This document shows, piece by piece, positions 35,927 to 44,750 of a stretch of DNA of 64,000 nt. The stretch is from Paenibacillus sp. VTT E-133291 (GTDB lineage Bacteria; Bacillota; Bacilli; Paenibacillales; Paenibacillaceae). The stretch covers positions 1-64,000 of the forward strand of contig NZ_NFVA01000026.1 of assembly GCF_002264395.1 (NCBI RefSeq), read 5' to 3'. Under the pieces are notes generated by a model that was given only the letters and a program-made list of their open reading frames with translations, ran no database searches and was not told where the DNA came from. The stretch's first letter is position 1, and each line of letters starts with the position of its first letter. Both the position numbers and the translations under genes were made by a program.

Positions 35927-36322
35927 TCAAGCTTTTGGCCACTGCTTAACCAGTAGACGAATGCCTTCTGCCAACAAACCAAGTGCAAATCCGCCACATG
36001 TAAAAAAGAAAAAAGCTAGGAATCCCGCGAGATCCTCCCAACCGGACATCTCTCTATAGGTGTAGCTTAGCATAAGTACCGAACCGATAAGTATTCCTGT
36101 TGTAGTGATGAACCAGAGTAATCGAGCGCCGAGCCACCCTAAAGCATTGACGATACCAGATACGACAACAGAAAAAAGTGCGAAGCGAAGTAAGAGTGTG
36201 ACATCCCAAGCGTGAGCCATCATTACAAATCTGTGCACTATGAAGAGCATCCATAGAACAACACCATAAACAGCCATCCAGATCAACCAGCGATTACTTT
36301 TGGCAGCAGGCAGGAATTTCAT
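35927..36322 (-). CDS. Small integral membrane protein, unknown
   Basis: A 131-residue protein with about four hydrophobic segments (roughly 10-30, 40-62, 65-85, 98-120). I do not recognise a family. The ATG follows GAGGTGA. It is directly upstream of the TetR gene on the same strand and probably shares its mRNA. Confidence 0.65.
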   Translation of the reverse strand: MKFLPAAKSNRWLIWMAVYGVVLWMLFIVHRFVMMAHAWDVTLLLRFALFSVVVSGIVNALGWLGARLLWFITTTGILIGSVLMLSYTYREMSGWEDLAGFLAFFFFTCGGFALGLLAEGIRLLVKQWPKA

Positions 36323-36369
36323 TTCTTGCTCACCTCTTTATCCAAAGTAAAAACGGTGTGCAGCAGGAA

Positions 36370-36891
36370 TTATACGGAGAAAGATTCCAGCTCTTCTACA
36401 CTTTGCAGAAGATGATTCAGCAGGTTCGGAATGTCGTCCATTTGCTCCTCAGTGATCTGTCTTTTGAATCGCAGCTCAATGCAGTTATTGTAGGTTTCAC
36501 CTTCTTGACCATAAATGAAGCTTAATGACTGTACGGGCTGGAATTCAGGCCCCCAGATGGCTTTGAGAATACTCTCGATTGCCTGACATTCTGCGGGGAT
36601 ATCTTCAATTTCCATATAAAAACGTAACGAAAGATTGCAGCCGGGATCCATGTTAGGCACTTCCAATATTTCATCGCTAAGATCTTTCACAGAGGAAGTT
36701 AGGAAGACTTCGGCGGTTACGCTCCTGCCAGCAGTTAATTGGAAGGAGAGGCTGAACTCTCTGGACATCAAAGCCATATTGAGAAGGTCGGAACGATCCG
36801 TAACTACCAAAATTCCGTCCAGGTTATCATAGTCATAGATTTGGTTCTCAAAAGCAATTTTAATATTATCGAAAACAGTAGGATGGAACAA
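36370..36891 (-). CDS. Conserved hypothetical protein
   Basis: A soluble acidic protein of about 173 residues with the theme FDNIKIAFENQIYDYDNLDG at its N-terminus and ELRFKRQITEEQMDDIPNLL near its end. No known motif, signal peptide or membrane helix is seen. The TTG at 36891 is eight bases after AGAAGG; a GTG at 36900 is the alternative. The function is unknown. Confidence 0.6.
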   Translation of the reverse strand: MFHPTVFDNIKIAFENQIYDYDNLDGILVVTDRSDLLNMALMSREFSLSFQLTAGRSVTAEVFLTSSVKDLSDEILEVPNMDPGCNLSLRFYMEIEDIPAECQAIESILKAIWGPEFQPVQSLSFIYGQEGETYNNCIELRFKRQITEEQMDDIPNLLNHLLQSVEELESFSV

Positions 36892-36944
36892 TAATGGCAC
36901 CTTCTTTGTTTATTAGTATTGTAACATGATCTAAATAGAAGTGA

Positions 36945-36982
36945 AAAAGATGCCCAAGGACCATATGGACCGGGCATCTTTT
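36945..36982 (-). terminator. Bidirectional terminator
   Basis: AAAAGATGCCC and GGGCATCTTTT form a perfect 11-pair stem with inner CCATATGG. Confidence 0.88.
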
Positions 36983-36987
36983 GTGTG

Positions 36988-37407
36988 TTACTCCATGACC
37001 TTGAACATGCCCGTCATACCGGGGGCGTGATTCTGAAAGCCGTATCGCTCATAAAAGGTATTATTGGCGTGTGATGCAAACAGTCCTACGAAAGCCCCTG
37101 TAAAAGAATGAGATCGAATATAGCGTAGTAGCTGCTCAATAATGACATTACCAATGCCTTGGCCCTGAAATTGGGGAAGCACGGCTACGTCCTGAATATA
37201 GAAATACATATGACCATCGCCGACGATCCGCCCCATACCGATAACCTTATCATCCTGTACAACGACCATCCCATACACCGAGTGAGCCAGAGAGGCTGCG
37301 GTCATTTCTGTATTCACGTTCCCCCAACCGACAGCTTCCCATAAGGAGGCATGCTCCTCAGTCGTGGGTAAACGTTCAAACCATTCATAATGATGTGCTG
37401 TTGTCAT
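36988..37407 (-). CDS. GNAT-family N-acetyltransferase
   Basis: A 139-residue GNAT protein: IQDVAVLPQFQGQGIGNVII is the acetyl-CoA-binding motif and FYERYGFQNHAPGMTGM is the C-terminal motif. The N-terminal YEWFERLPTTEEHASLWEAV resembles the Ypea/YjgM-type small GNATs. The ATG at 37407 follows GGGTGATT. The substrate is unknown. Confidence 0.88.
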   Translation of the reverse strand: MTTAHHYEWFERLPTTEEHASLWEAVGWGNVNTEMTAASLAHSVYGMVVVQDDKVIGMGRIVGDGHMYFYIQDVAVLPQFQGQGIGNVIIEQLLRYIRSHSFTGAFVGLFASHANNTFYERYGFQNHAPGMTGMFKVME

Positions 37408-37516
37408 AGCTAATCACCCATTCTTTATTAAGTTATCATAGCGATTGTAGTGTAGTTGTAGTAAGCTCCACTGTAATCAGCCCCCTTAGGATGAGTGGGT
37501 ATTCACTGTGATCTTG

Positions 37517-38497
37517 TTAGTTCGCAGGTGCAGGTGCGGTATATTTCAGGAATGTCTTCGGAATAGGGCTTTCGAAGGTCATTAACTCTCCTGTAGTAGG
37601 ATGAATAAAAGAAAGTACACGAGCATGCAGACCGAGACGGCCCACCGTTTTGGTCTCTGCACCATACTTCTTGTCTCCTGCGATTGGATGCCCGATATCT
37701 GCCATATGAACACGAATCTGATTTTTGCGTCCAGTTTCAAGCTTTACCTCAAGCAACGAGAAGTGGCGGTTCGCCTGAATGAGCTTATAATGTGTGATCG
37801 CATGTAGACCGTCGCCTTCATGAGGACTGGAGTACATTTTCAGCGTAGAGGTTTCTTTTAGCCAAGAACTCACTGTACCTTCAGGTCTTTTGACGGCGCC
37901 TTCGACTAGTGCTACGTAAGAACGTTCTTTAACTGTATCCTTCCACGTAGTTTGCAGGGCTTGCTGGATCCGTTCGCTTTTGGCAAACATCATCACTCCA
38001 GAAGTATCGCGATCCAAGCGGTGTACAACAAAGATACGGTTCTTAGGATTGCTGGTGCGGACATGCTCCATAAGCTGGCGGTAAGCTGTCAATTCATTTT
38101 CTTCCGCAGTGGCAATGGATAGCAGTCCAGCATCCTTCTGAATAATGATTAGATCATCATCCTCATGCACAATGGTAAGTCCGATCATTTCAGCTGTTTG
38201 TACAGGCTTCTCTTGATCTATCGTCACAGTTTGACCCGAGTGTAATTGGAAATTATGTTGTGTGACGACCTTACCGTTCACAGATACTTGTCCGCGCGAA
38301 AGGATGGATTTAATCGCATTTCGTCCACGACCTGTGATGTGAGTAAGTAAGAAAGGCAACAGCTCAGAAGGTTCATTTACAGTAAAAGACTTGGGTGCTG
38401 CAGGTGCTTTAGCTTTATGATTAAGCTTACCAGTTGGCTTGCTATGGGAACGAGTACCTCTTTTGGTTGTTTCTTTAGAATTTTTTCTTGAGTTCAT
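37517..38497 (-). CDS. RluA-family RNA pseudouridine synthase
   Basis: A 326-residue enzyme that isomerises uridine in rRNA or tRNA. A basic Lys/Thr-rich N-terminal tail (about 1-40) is followed by an S4 RNA-binding domain (about 45-105) and the catalytic domain with the motif HRLDRDTSGVMMFAK, whose Asp is the nucleophile. GRKNQIRVHMADIGHPIAGD is also typical. The target uridine cannot be told from sequence. The ATG follows GGACGGAG. Confidence 0.9.
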   Translation of the reverse strand: MNSRKNSKETTKRGTRSHSKPTGKLNHKAKAPAAPKSFTVNEPSELLPFLLTHITGRGRNAIKSILSRGQVSVNGKVVTQHNFQLHSGQTVTIDQEKPVQTAEMIGLTIVHEDDDLIIIQKDAGLLSIATAEENELTAYRQLMEHVRTSNPKNRIFVVHRLDRDTSGVMMFAKSERIQQALQTTWKDTVKERSYVALVEGAVKRPEGTVSSWLKETSTLKMYSSPHEGDGLHAITHYKLIQANRHFSLLEVKLETGRKNQIRVHMADIGHPIAGDKKYGAETKTVGRLGLHARVLSFIHPTTGELMTFESPIPKTFLKYTAPAPAN

Positions 38498-38590
38498 GAC
38501 TGCATTCTCCGTCCTTTAATATTGTACTCCTCAATATACCATGGGCGGTTAAGAAATACTATGTGAAGGGCAGCAAGAAACGCATTCGAT

Positions 38591-38779
38591 TTATAGATAG
38601 AATAGCTGAGCTAGTCCAATAAGCAGGAATAAGCTGAGATATATCCAACCTATCACATTAGCGTATTTCTTTTCCCGGTGCATAGCATTGACCGCATATA
38701 TTTTAGTATCCACAGTAAGCAACAGAACACCGGAGATCAGCAGCGCAACAATTACAAAGGTTAGCTGGTGATAGAACAT
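38591..38779 (-). CDS. Small membrane protein at the end of the germination operon
   Basis: A 62-residue protein with two hydrophobic segments (about 4-22 and 42-60) separated by a charged loop (MHREKKYANV). The start is the ATG at 38779, behind GGAGG. It lies 24 bases after gerC on the same strand. Similar small proteins sit next to some ger operons and may help the receptor; I cannot assign a function. Confidence 0.6.
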   Translation of the reverse strand: MFYHQLTFVIVALLISGVLLLTVDTKIYAVNAMHREKKYANVIGWIYLSLFLLIGLAQLFYL

Positions 38780-38803
38780 AGTAGAGCCTCCTATAAATAT
38801 CAT

Positions 38804-40027
38804 TTAATTTTCTTTCAGACCTACTCTCTCGATGTGCGTCTTCACATTAATCTCTATACTGAGATTGGAATACTGCTGCTCCCAGTCATGTTTGTCACGA
38901 ATATGGGCTTTCCAGTAGGAGGGAGCATATGCGCGAATATATTCCCCCATGCCAAAGACATCAGAATGCGCTTGCTGCGTATCTTGGATAAGATCATTAA
39001 AGATACGTAGTACTCTCTTATCAAAAATGTCTTCAATCTTTTCTAAAGAACGGCTGGAATCGATATGGATATCACTACGTAAATGCTCATCTAAAGCCGC
39101 CTTTAAAGAGATGTTATAAATGATATGAGGTTTGCCCTCTTTGAACTGAACTTTCACTCTCGTGAAACGGTCGTTGACCTTGAGCATCACCGGACCGAAT
39201 TCTTCCGCATTGAAAAGATCAGAATATCCCCCGGGATTAATCCCCTTCATGGCCATATATGCACCAATTTCTATAGGAATTGTCGAACCCACCATTAACC
39301 CGCCGCTAAAATAAGCTAGGCCTTTAATCATGATATTGTCTTCCTGGTGTAATGACACGTAGGGCAGATAACCACTTTCCCCCCATTTGGAATCAGCTGA
39401 CCAGAATACACCTAAATAATTTGCGGGGAATTTTCCTGACGTTACCGCTTTTTCCATGGTGGAGAGGATGTAAAGGGTCGGCACTCGCTGCAGCGGAGGA
39501 TTAATATCCATAAATTTAGCGGCCTCCCCTTCGGATACTAGCAGCCAGGTCCGGCGACGGACTTCTGGATTACGCCGTAAATAATCATTTAAGTCATCCA
39601 TGCTTTTTCTTGCAACATCCTCACTTATAATAATCACTCGTAAATGAATCAGATACCTTGGATCGGAGATTTGCTGCTGTAAATTGTTCATGGCATCATC
39701 TAATGTGTATCCATATACTTCTACGACCCATACCGGATTTTGATTTCCGCCTCCGCCTTCACCCCCACTGCCTGGCCCGAGTGGAACTCTTCCTGGTACC
39801 GCAATTTGGGCGGTCACACGGATTTGGGGAAGGTTAATATTTGCGCTTTTTAGATGAGTGGTTTGATCATCATTTATTTTGCTGTCTGAAGGGACGGAAT
39901 CAATGGATAACCCTAGCACCAATGCACGATCTTCAATTTCAAGCTGATCCCAGCAACCTGCGAGCAAGCCAGACAGGAGTGAGAGAATAAATATAAGGAC
40001 TACTCGCTTGTAATTTTTTTTATTCAT
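38804..40027 (-). CDS. GerC-family spore germination lipoprotein (Ger(x)C)
   Basis: A 407-residue lipoprotein with lipobox LAGC (in GLLAGCWDQLEIEDRALVLG) and the family segment around PRYLIHLRVIIISEDVARKS. It is the C subunit of a germinant receptor in the spore inner membrane. It overlaps the GerB gene by eight bases. The Gly-rich stretch at about residues 85-95 (GPGSGGEGGGGNQ) is an unusual insertion. Confidence 0.9.
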   Translation of the reverse strand: MNKKNYKRVVLIFILSLLSGLLAGCWDQLEIEDRALVLGLSIDSVPSDSKINDDQTTHLKSANINLPQIRVTAQIAVPGRVPLGPGSGGEGGGGNQNPVWVVEVYGYTLDDAMNNLQQQISDPRYLIHLRVIIISEDVARKSMDDLNDYLRRNPEVRRRTWLLVSEGEAAKFMDINPPLQRVPTLYILSTMEKAVTSGKFPANYLGVFWSADSKWGESGYLPYVSLHQEDNIMIKGLAYFSGGLMVGSTIPIEIGAYMAMKGINPGGYSDLFNAEEFGPVMLKVNDRFTRVKVQFKEGKPHIIYNISLKAALDEHLRSDIHIDSSRSLEKIEDIFDKRVLRIFNDLIQDTQQAHSDVFGMGEYIRAYAPSYWKAHIRDKHDWEQQYSNLSIEINVKTHIERVGLKEN

Positions 40028-41132
40028 GTGAAATGGCTCCTTTATGCCGGATTAGAGAGACTAACCATAATAAAAGAGGATAGACGGTCAAAAAAACCAA
40101 ACCGATTATGCCTGTAGTGCTGGCAAATGTATTGACCTGAAAAATATCTCTCGGCAAAAGTGAAAAAATGAAGATAAGTGGAAATGCGAAGCTGGAGATC
40201 AGACGGTGATCCTTGTGTCGCAACACTTGTTGCAGAGAGTATGCGGCTAAGTAGTAGTTCGTAAAGATAGTAGTAAATATAGAAATCACCCAAATAATAA
40301 TAAAAAGAGCATCAAACCGTTCTAATAATCCTGCACCGATGGATATGGAGCGAGCTGCTTCCAGGGTGGGATAGGAAAGCAATTTGGTTTCTTGAGCTCC
40401 AAACATGCCTAAAGTGACCCAAACGATCATTACATAAATGAACCCGATGATACCAAGCGCAAAAGTGCCTGCTTTAAGGGCTTGTTGAGGTTTTTTCATT
40501 AGAGGAACCAATAGGATGATGACAAATGTGCCCTGATAAAGGGCGGCCGACGCAATTGTTCCTTTGGAAAAGCTTGAAAAGGTGGTGTAGTTTCCGGTGA
40601 GGGGAAGTAAGTTTAGAACATCAACATTTTTCATAGCTACCAATACAATTGCGACAACAGATAAAAGAATAAAAGGTAAATAAAAAACATGTACATAAGT
40701 GAATTTCACAATATTTCTACGAATTGATAAGGCAACCAGTAGGAGCATTAAAAGAATTACTGCTTCTAAAGGTGTCTTTTTAAAAACAACCGCAATACAT
40801 ACTTCTCCGAATTGGCGCATGGTAATCCCGGCAGAGAAAGCAAAAAACAAAGAAATAAGAATGGAGAAAATATCCGCGAGCCCAGTTCCGAGAAGGCGGC
40901 GGCTGAATACGAACAACGTTTCGTTCGGGAATTTTCGGCAGACAGCCGCTGTAAACCAGCAACCCAAAAAAGCAACAGGTACACCAGAAGCCGTTACGAG
41001 CGGTGCACCACTGTCTCCGGCTTCAGCCATATAACGAGGAATACTTAAGATTCCTATTCCTATAATCGTACTGACGATTACAGCCATGACTTGGATTGTT
41101 GATATGGGGCGGTTACTATTCATCAGCTTCAC
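40020..41132 (-). CDS. GerB-family spore germination permease
   Basis: A 370-residue APC-like transporter with about ten membrane segments; ISTIQVMAVIVSTIIGIGIL and PRYMAEAGDSGAPLVTASG are typical of GerAB/GerKB. It is the B subunit of a germinant receptor, where the germinant binds. The gene overlaps GerA by 17 bases and GerC by eight. Confidence 0.92.
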   Translation of the reverse strand: MKLMNSNRPISTIQVMAVIVSTIIGIGILSIPRYMAEAGDSGAPLVTASGVPVAFLGCWFTAAVCRKFPNETLFVFSRRLLGTGLADIFSILISLFFAFSAGITMRQFGEVCIAVVFKKTPLEAVILLMLLLVALSIRRNIVKFTYVHVFYLPFILLSVVAIVLVAMKNVDVLNLLPLTGNYTTFSSFSKGTIASAALYQGTFVIILLVPLMKKPQQALKAGTFALGIIGFIYVMIVWVTLGMFGAQETKLLSYPTLEAARSISIGAGLLERFDALFIIIWVISIFTTIFTNYYLAAYSLQQVLRHKDHRLISSFAFPLIFIFSLLPRDIFQVNTFASTTGIIGLVFLTVYPLLLWLVSLIRHKGAISHE

Positions 41133-42729
41133 TTTTCTCCTTAAAAATCAGATCGGTATGCATTTTGGGGATATCCTTGGCAAGAAGATCAGGATCAGGT
41201 GTATTGAGAAAGCTTGGACGACTTCGCATCCACCATAAAGGTGCCCGAACGATACTATCCTTAAGATCCTTCCATACTGTAGGAACAAAGGGTGTCATGT
41301 AAGGAACACCAAAAGATTCCAGGAATAATAAGTGGTTAACAATAACAATCGTGCCAAGCATTACTCCGTACAAGCCGAAGCAGCCTGCCAATATGATCAA
41401 TGGGAATCTAAGCATTCTTGAAGAGATAGCGGCATTGTAAGCGGGTGTGGCAAATGACCCTATGGTCGTTATAGCGACAACAACTACGGTAGTTGGACTC
41501 GCCAGACCTGCTGCTACGGCAGCCTGGCCAATGACAAGCACACCTACAATAGACAGAGCCCCGCCAATCATTTGCGGTAAGCGAATGGTTGCTTCACGCA
41601 GCACCTCCATGAAGACTTCCATAATCAGAACTTCCAATACGGCCGGAAAGGGTACACCAGCTCTTGCACCTGTTATAGCTACGGCGAACTCTGTAGGCAG
41701 CAGCTCAGGATTGAAAGAGATGATGGACACATATAAAGCTGGAAAGAAGAGGGAGAATAATAAGGCAATCAGGCGGATCATTCGTAGGAGGCTTCCTACG
41801 ATAAAACGTTCCGTGTAATCATCCGTCGTCTGAAAGAATTGATTGAAAAGTGCCGGGACGATGAGGCAGAAAGGTGAGCCGTCTACAAGGATGATGACTC
41901 GTCCTTCTAATAAAGAGGCTATAGATTTATCCGGGCGTTCGGTTGGCTGAACCTGCGGAAAAGGGGACAGGGGATGATCTTCTATGAATTGCTCGATATA
42001 ACCCGAATCAAGGATGCCATCTACATTTATAGCTGACAATCTCTTCATCACTTTTTGAACTAGTCCTGGATTAGCTATTCCTTCGATATAACAGACAGCT
42101 ACTTTTGAGCGCGTCCGCACGCCAAGAGGAGCAGTTACAACACGAAAATCCGGCGTTTGCAGTCGGTAGCGAAGCAAGGAGAGATTGGATTGTAAATTCT
42201 CTATAAACCCATCACGCGAACCGCGTATGACTTGCTCAGTTTGAGGTTGCTCAATGCTACGATGCTCAATTTTACGCAGATTGAAATACAGGGCCTGATC
42301 CATGCCATCTACAATTAGAACTACATTTCCCTCCAACAGGATGGAGGCTAGAGCGTTTAGATCCTTAGTTCGGTTCCCTTGTGTTACTTGTACTGTCATA
42401 CTCCAGATGTAATCAGGTAGATCCTTTAGATCTTCTGGAATTTCTGAGGGGGCGGAGGAAACATTCATTAATGGTTTTAAAACATAGTTCTGAATTTGAT
42501 TCTGATCCACCACAGAAGAAAAAAAGATAATAGACGCATCATGTCTACCGTACACTTTGAAGTTACGGACTATGAGGTCGCTGTCTTCTCCAAAAACTTG
42601 TCGAATGAAGCTTACATTGTTCTTCATGCTGGAATCCAGTGGCTTTACCGGACGATTGTCCTGGGCAGAGGACTCTTTGTGTGCAGGCTTATGTTTAAAG
42701 GAGGTATATTTTTGTTTCCAATTTTGCAC
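41116..42729 (-). CDS. GerA-family spore germination protein
   Basis: A 537-residue A subunit of a germinant receptor: a hydrophilic N-terminal domain (about 1-300), then about five membrane helices and a cytoplasmic tail. The stretch GRVIILVDGSPFCLIVPALF is a family signature. The GTG at 42729 follows AAAGGTGG. It is the first gene of a gerA-B-C operon. The germinant specificity is unknown. I saw no convincing sigma-G promoter upstream. Confidence 0.92.
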   Translation of the reverse strand: MQNWKQKYTSFKHKPAHKESSAQDNRPVKPLDSSMKNNVSFIRQVFGEDSDLIVRNFKVYGRHDASIIFFSSVVDQNQIQNYVLKPLMNVSSAPSEIPEDLKDLPDYIWSMTVQVTQGNRTKDLNALASILLEGNVVLIVDGMDQALYFNLRKIEHRSIEQPQTEQVIRGSRDGFIENLQSNLSLLRYRLQTPDFRVVTAPLGVRTRSKVAVCYIEGIANPGLVQKVMKRLSAINVDGILDSGYIEQFIEDHPLSPFPQVQPTERPDKSIASLLEGRVIILVDGSPFCLIVPALFNQFFQTTDDYTERFIVGSLLRMIRLIALLFSLFFPALYVSIISFNPELLPTEFAVAITGARAGVPFPAVLEVLIMEVFMEVLREATIRLPQMIGGALSIVGVLVIGQAAVAAGLASPTTVVVVAITTIGSFATPAYNAAISSRMLRFPLIILAGCFGLYGVMLGTIVIVNHLLFLESFGVPYMTPFVPTVWKDLKDSIVRAPLWWMRSRPSFLNTPDPDLLAKDIPKMHTDLIFKEKSEADE

Positions 42730-42890
42730 GGTCGCTCCACCTTTCTATGAAATCACTCTTCTTAAAGCTTGGCTTAAAAGAAGGCCTTTTATGTAAATAT
42801 TTCAAAGGAAGAACATGGTGACCATAGTTAAGGAGTGTTGCTCAATACACTTTTGACCGCTAAACTAAAGATAGAAACGCTTAAGGGGTT

Positions 42891-44735
42891 ATGAGAGATA
42901 TGATGATGCAAACACCTACTATGGAACAGGCGCAGGCTGAGCTGCAAAAATATTACGGTTATCCGGATTTTCGGGATGGTCAGAAGAAGATTGTTCAGAA
43001 CTTGCTGGAAGGGCGCGACACGCTGGGGATTCTTCCTACGGGAGGTGGGAAATCGATTTGCTATCAAGTTCCCGCACTGCTGCTTCCTGGGCTGACACTG
43101 GTGATCTCACCATTGATTTCACTGATGAAGGATCAGGTCGATGCATTAACCACGGCGGGTATTCCGGCAGCCTTTATTAATAGCACGTTAAGCGGGAAAG
43201 AAGTAAATGAGCGGATTCGTGCTGCCCGTCGCGGCGATTTGAAGCTGCTTTATGTTGCGCCCGAAAGGCTAGAGCTGGACTGGTTCCGACTGGAAATGGC
43301 TGAGCTGGCAATTTCCTGTGTAGCTGTGGATGAGGCACACTGTGTATCTCAGTGGGGGCATGATTTCCGCACAAGCTATTTGTCGGTGTCGCCATTTGTG
43401 AATGAGCTGCCAGAACGGCCAATCTTGGCTGCATTTACAGCGACGGCAACACCAGAGGTTATGGAGGACATGGTTCGGCTGCTGCGTCTGCGCGAGCCGG
43501 GTATTTTCATGACTGGACTCGGAAGAGATAATCTAGCGATGTCTGTGTTACGTGGGGAGAATAAGCGGGAATTCGTTATGGATTACACAGCGACGCATTC
43601 TCATCAGCCGGGTATTGTATATGCGGCTACACGCAAAGAAGTGGATGATCTATATCAAAGGCTGCAGGCTTCAGGAATAGCGGCAGGCCGCTATCATGCA
43701 GGTATGAATGATCAGGAGCGGGCAGATAGCCAGGAAGGCTTCCTATATGACGATATCCGGGTCATGGTGGCCACAAATGCTTTTGGGATGGGGATTGATA
43801 AATCCAATGTCCGGTATGTCATTCATTATAATATGCCGAAGAATATGGAAGCTTATGTTCAGGAAGCGGGTCGTGCGGGTCGTGACGGTGAGCCTAGTGA
43901 GTGTATCCTGCTCTTTAGTGCGCAGGATATTATGACACAGAAGTTCCTGATCGAGCAGAATCCGCAGGATACGGACCGTAAAGCTAACGAATATCGCAAG
44001 CTTCAGCAAATGATTGATTATTGTTATACTACCCGCTGCTTGCGCAGTGCCCAGCTGGATTACTTCGGTGAGGCGCATGAAGACAAGTTATGCGGCATTT
44101 GCAGCTCATGTACAGATGAACGAGAGCTTATAGATATGACCGTAGATGCGCAAAAGATATTCTCTTGCATCCACCGTATGCGGGAACGTTATGGAGTAGC
44201 ATTAGTGGCTTCTGTGCTGAAAGGCTCTCGTAATCAGAAAGTGATGCAATATGGTTTTGACAAACTGCCGACCCATGGGGCATTGTCGAGCCGGACAGAG
44301 AAGGAAATCTCGGAGAGCATTAATGTGCTGATCTCAGAGGGATATCTGGTCTTGTCGGAAGGACAGTATCCAGTAGTACGGCTACAGCCTTTAGCTGCTG
44401 AGGTACTGCGTGGACAACGTGAGGTTACGCAGCGGGTGGCACGACCATCACGAGTAGGCGCGGCATCCGGCACGCGAGTTCGTAGTCGTGGGCATGACCT
44501 GTCACCTTCGGCGGTCAATGAGACCGTCTTTGAGCAGCTTCGTCTGATCCGGAGAGAGTTGGCGGGACGTGAGCATGTGCCCTCATATATCATTTTTAAT
44601 GATGCTACGTTGCGTGAGATGAGTGTGGTTTGCCCGCAGACCGAAGCGGAAATGCTGAGAGTGAAGGGCGTAGGGGAAGTGAAATACCGGAAGTACGGTA
44701 AAGCATTCCTAGAGTTTTTTCAAAATGAAATGTAG
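42891..44735 (+). CDS. recQ: RecQ-family ATP-dependent DNA helicase
   Basis: A 614-residue 3'-5' helicase for recombination and repair. Walker A is in GILPTGGGKS (residues 46-55). DEAHCVSQWGHDFR is the RecQ motif II and aromatic loop. GMGIDKSNVR and QEAGRAGRDG are motifs V and VI. The RQC zinc-binding region holds Cys in CYTTRCLRSAQ and LCGICSSC. An HRDC domain fills the end. Start choices are the ATG at 42891, 42900 or 42903. The next gene begins 15 bases later. Confidence 0.93.
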   Translation: MRDMMMQTPTMEQAQAELQKYYGYPDFRDGQKKIVQNLLEGRDTLGILPTGGGKSICYQVPALLLPGLTLVISPLISLMKDQVDALTTAGIPAAFINSTLSGKEVNERIRAARRGDLKLLYVAPERLELDWFRLEMAELAISCVAVDEAHCVSQWGHDFRTSYLSVSPFVNELPERPILAAFTATATPEVMEDMVRLLRLREPGIFMTGLGRDNLAMSVLRGENKREFVMDYTATHSHQPGIVYAATRKEVDDLYQRLQASGIAAGRYHAGMNDQERADSQEGFLYDDIRVMVATNAFGMGIDKSNVRYVIHYNMPKNMEAYVQEAGRAGRDGEPSECILLFSAQDIMTQKFLIEQNPQDTDRKANEYRKLQQMIDYCYTTRCLRSAQLDYFGEAHEDKLCGICSSCTDERELIDMTVDAQKIFSCIHRMRERYGVALVASVLKGSRNQKVMQYGFDKLPTHGALSSRTEKEISESINVLISEGYLVLSEGQYPVVRLQPLAAEVLRGQREVTQRVARPSRVGAASGTRVRSRGHDLSPSAVNETVFEQLRLIRRELAGREHVPSYIIFNDATLREMSVVCPQTEAEMLRVKGVGEVKYRKYGKAFLEFFQNEM

Positions 44736-44750
44736 AGAAGGTCGTGTAGC

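Noticed and set aside
42730-42840. Sigma-G promoter before the ger operon
   Set aside because: No convincing -35/-10 pair at the right spacing could be found by eye.
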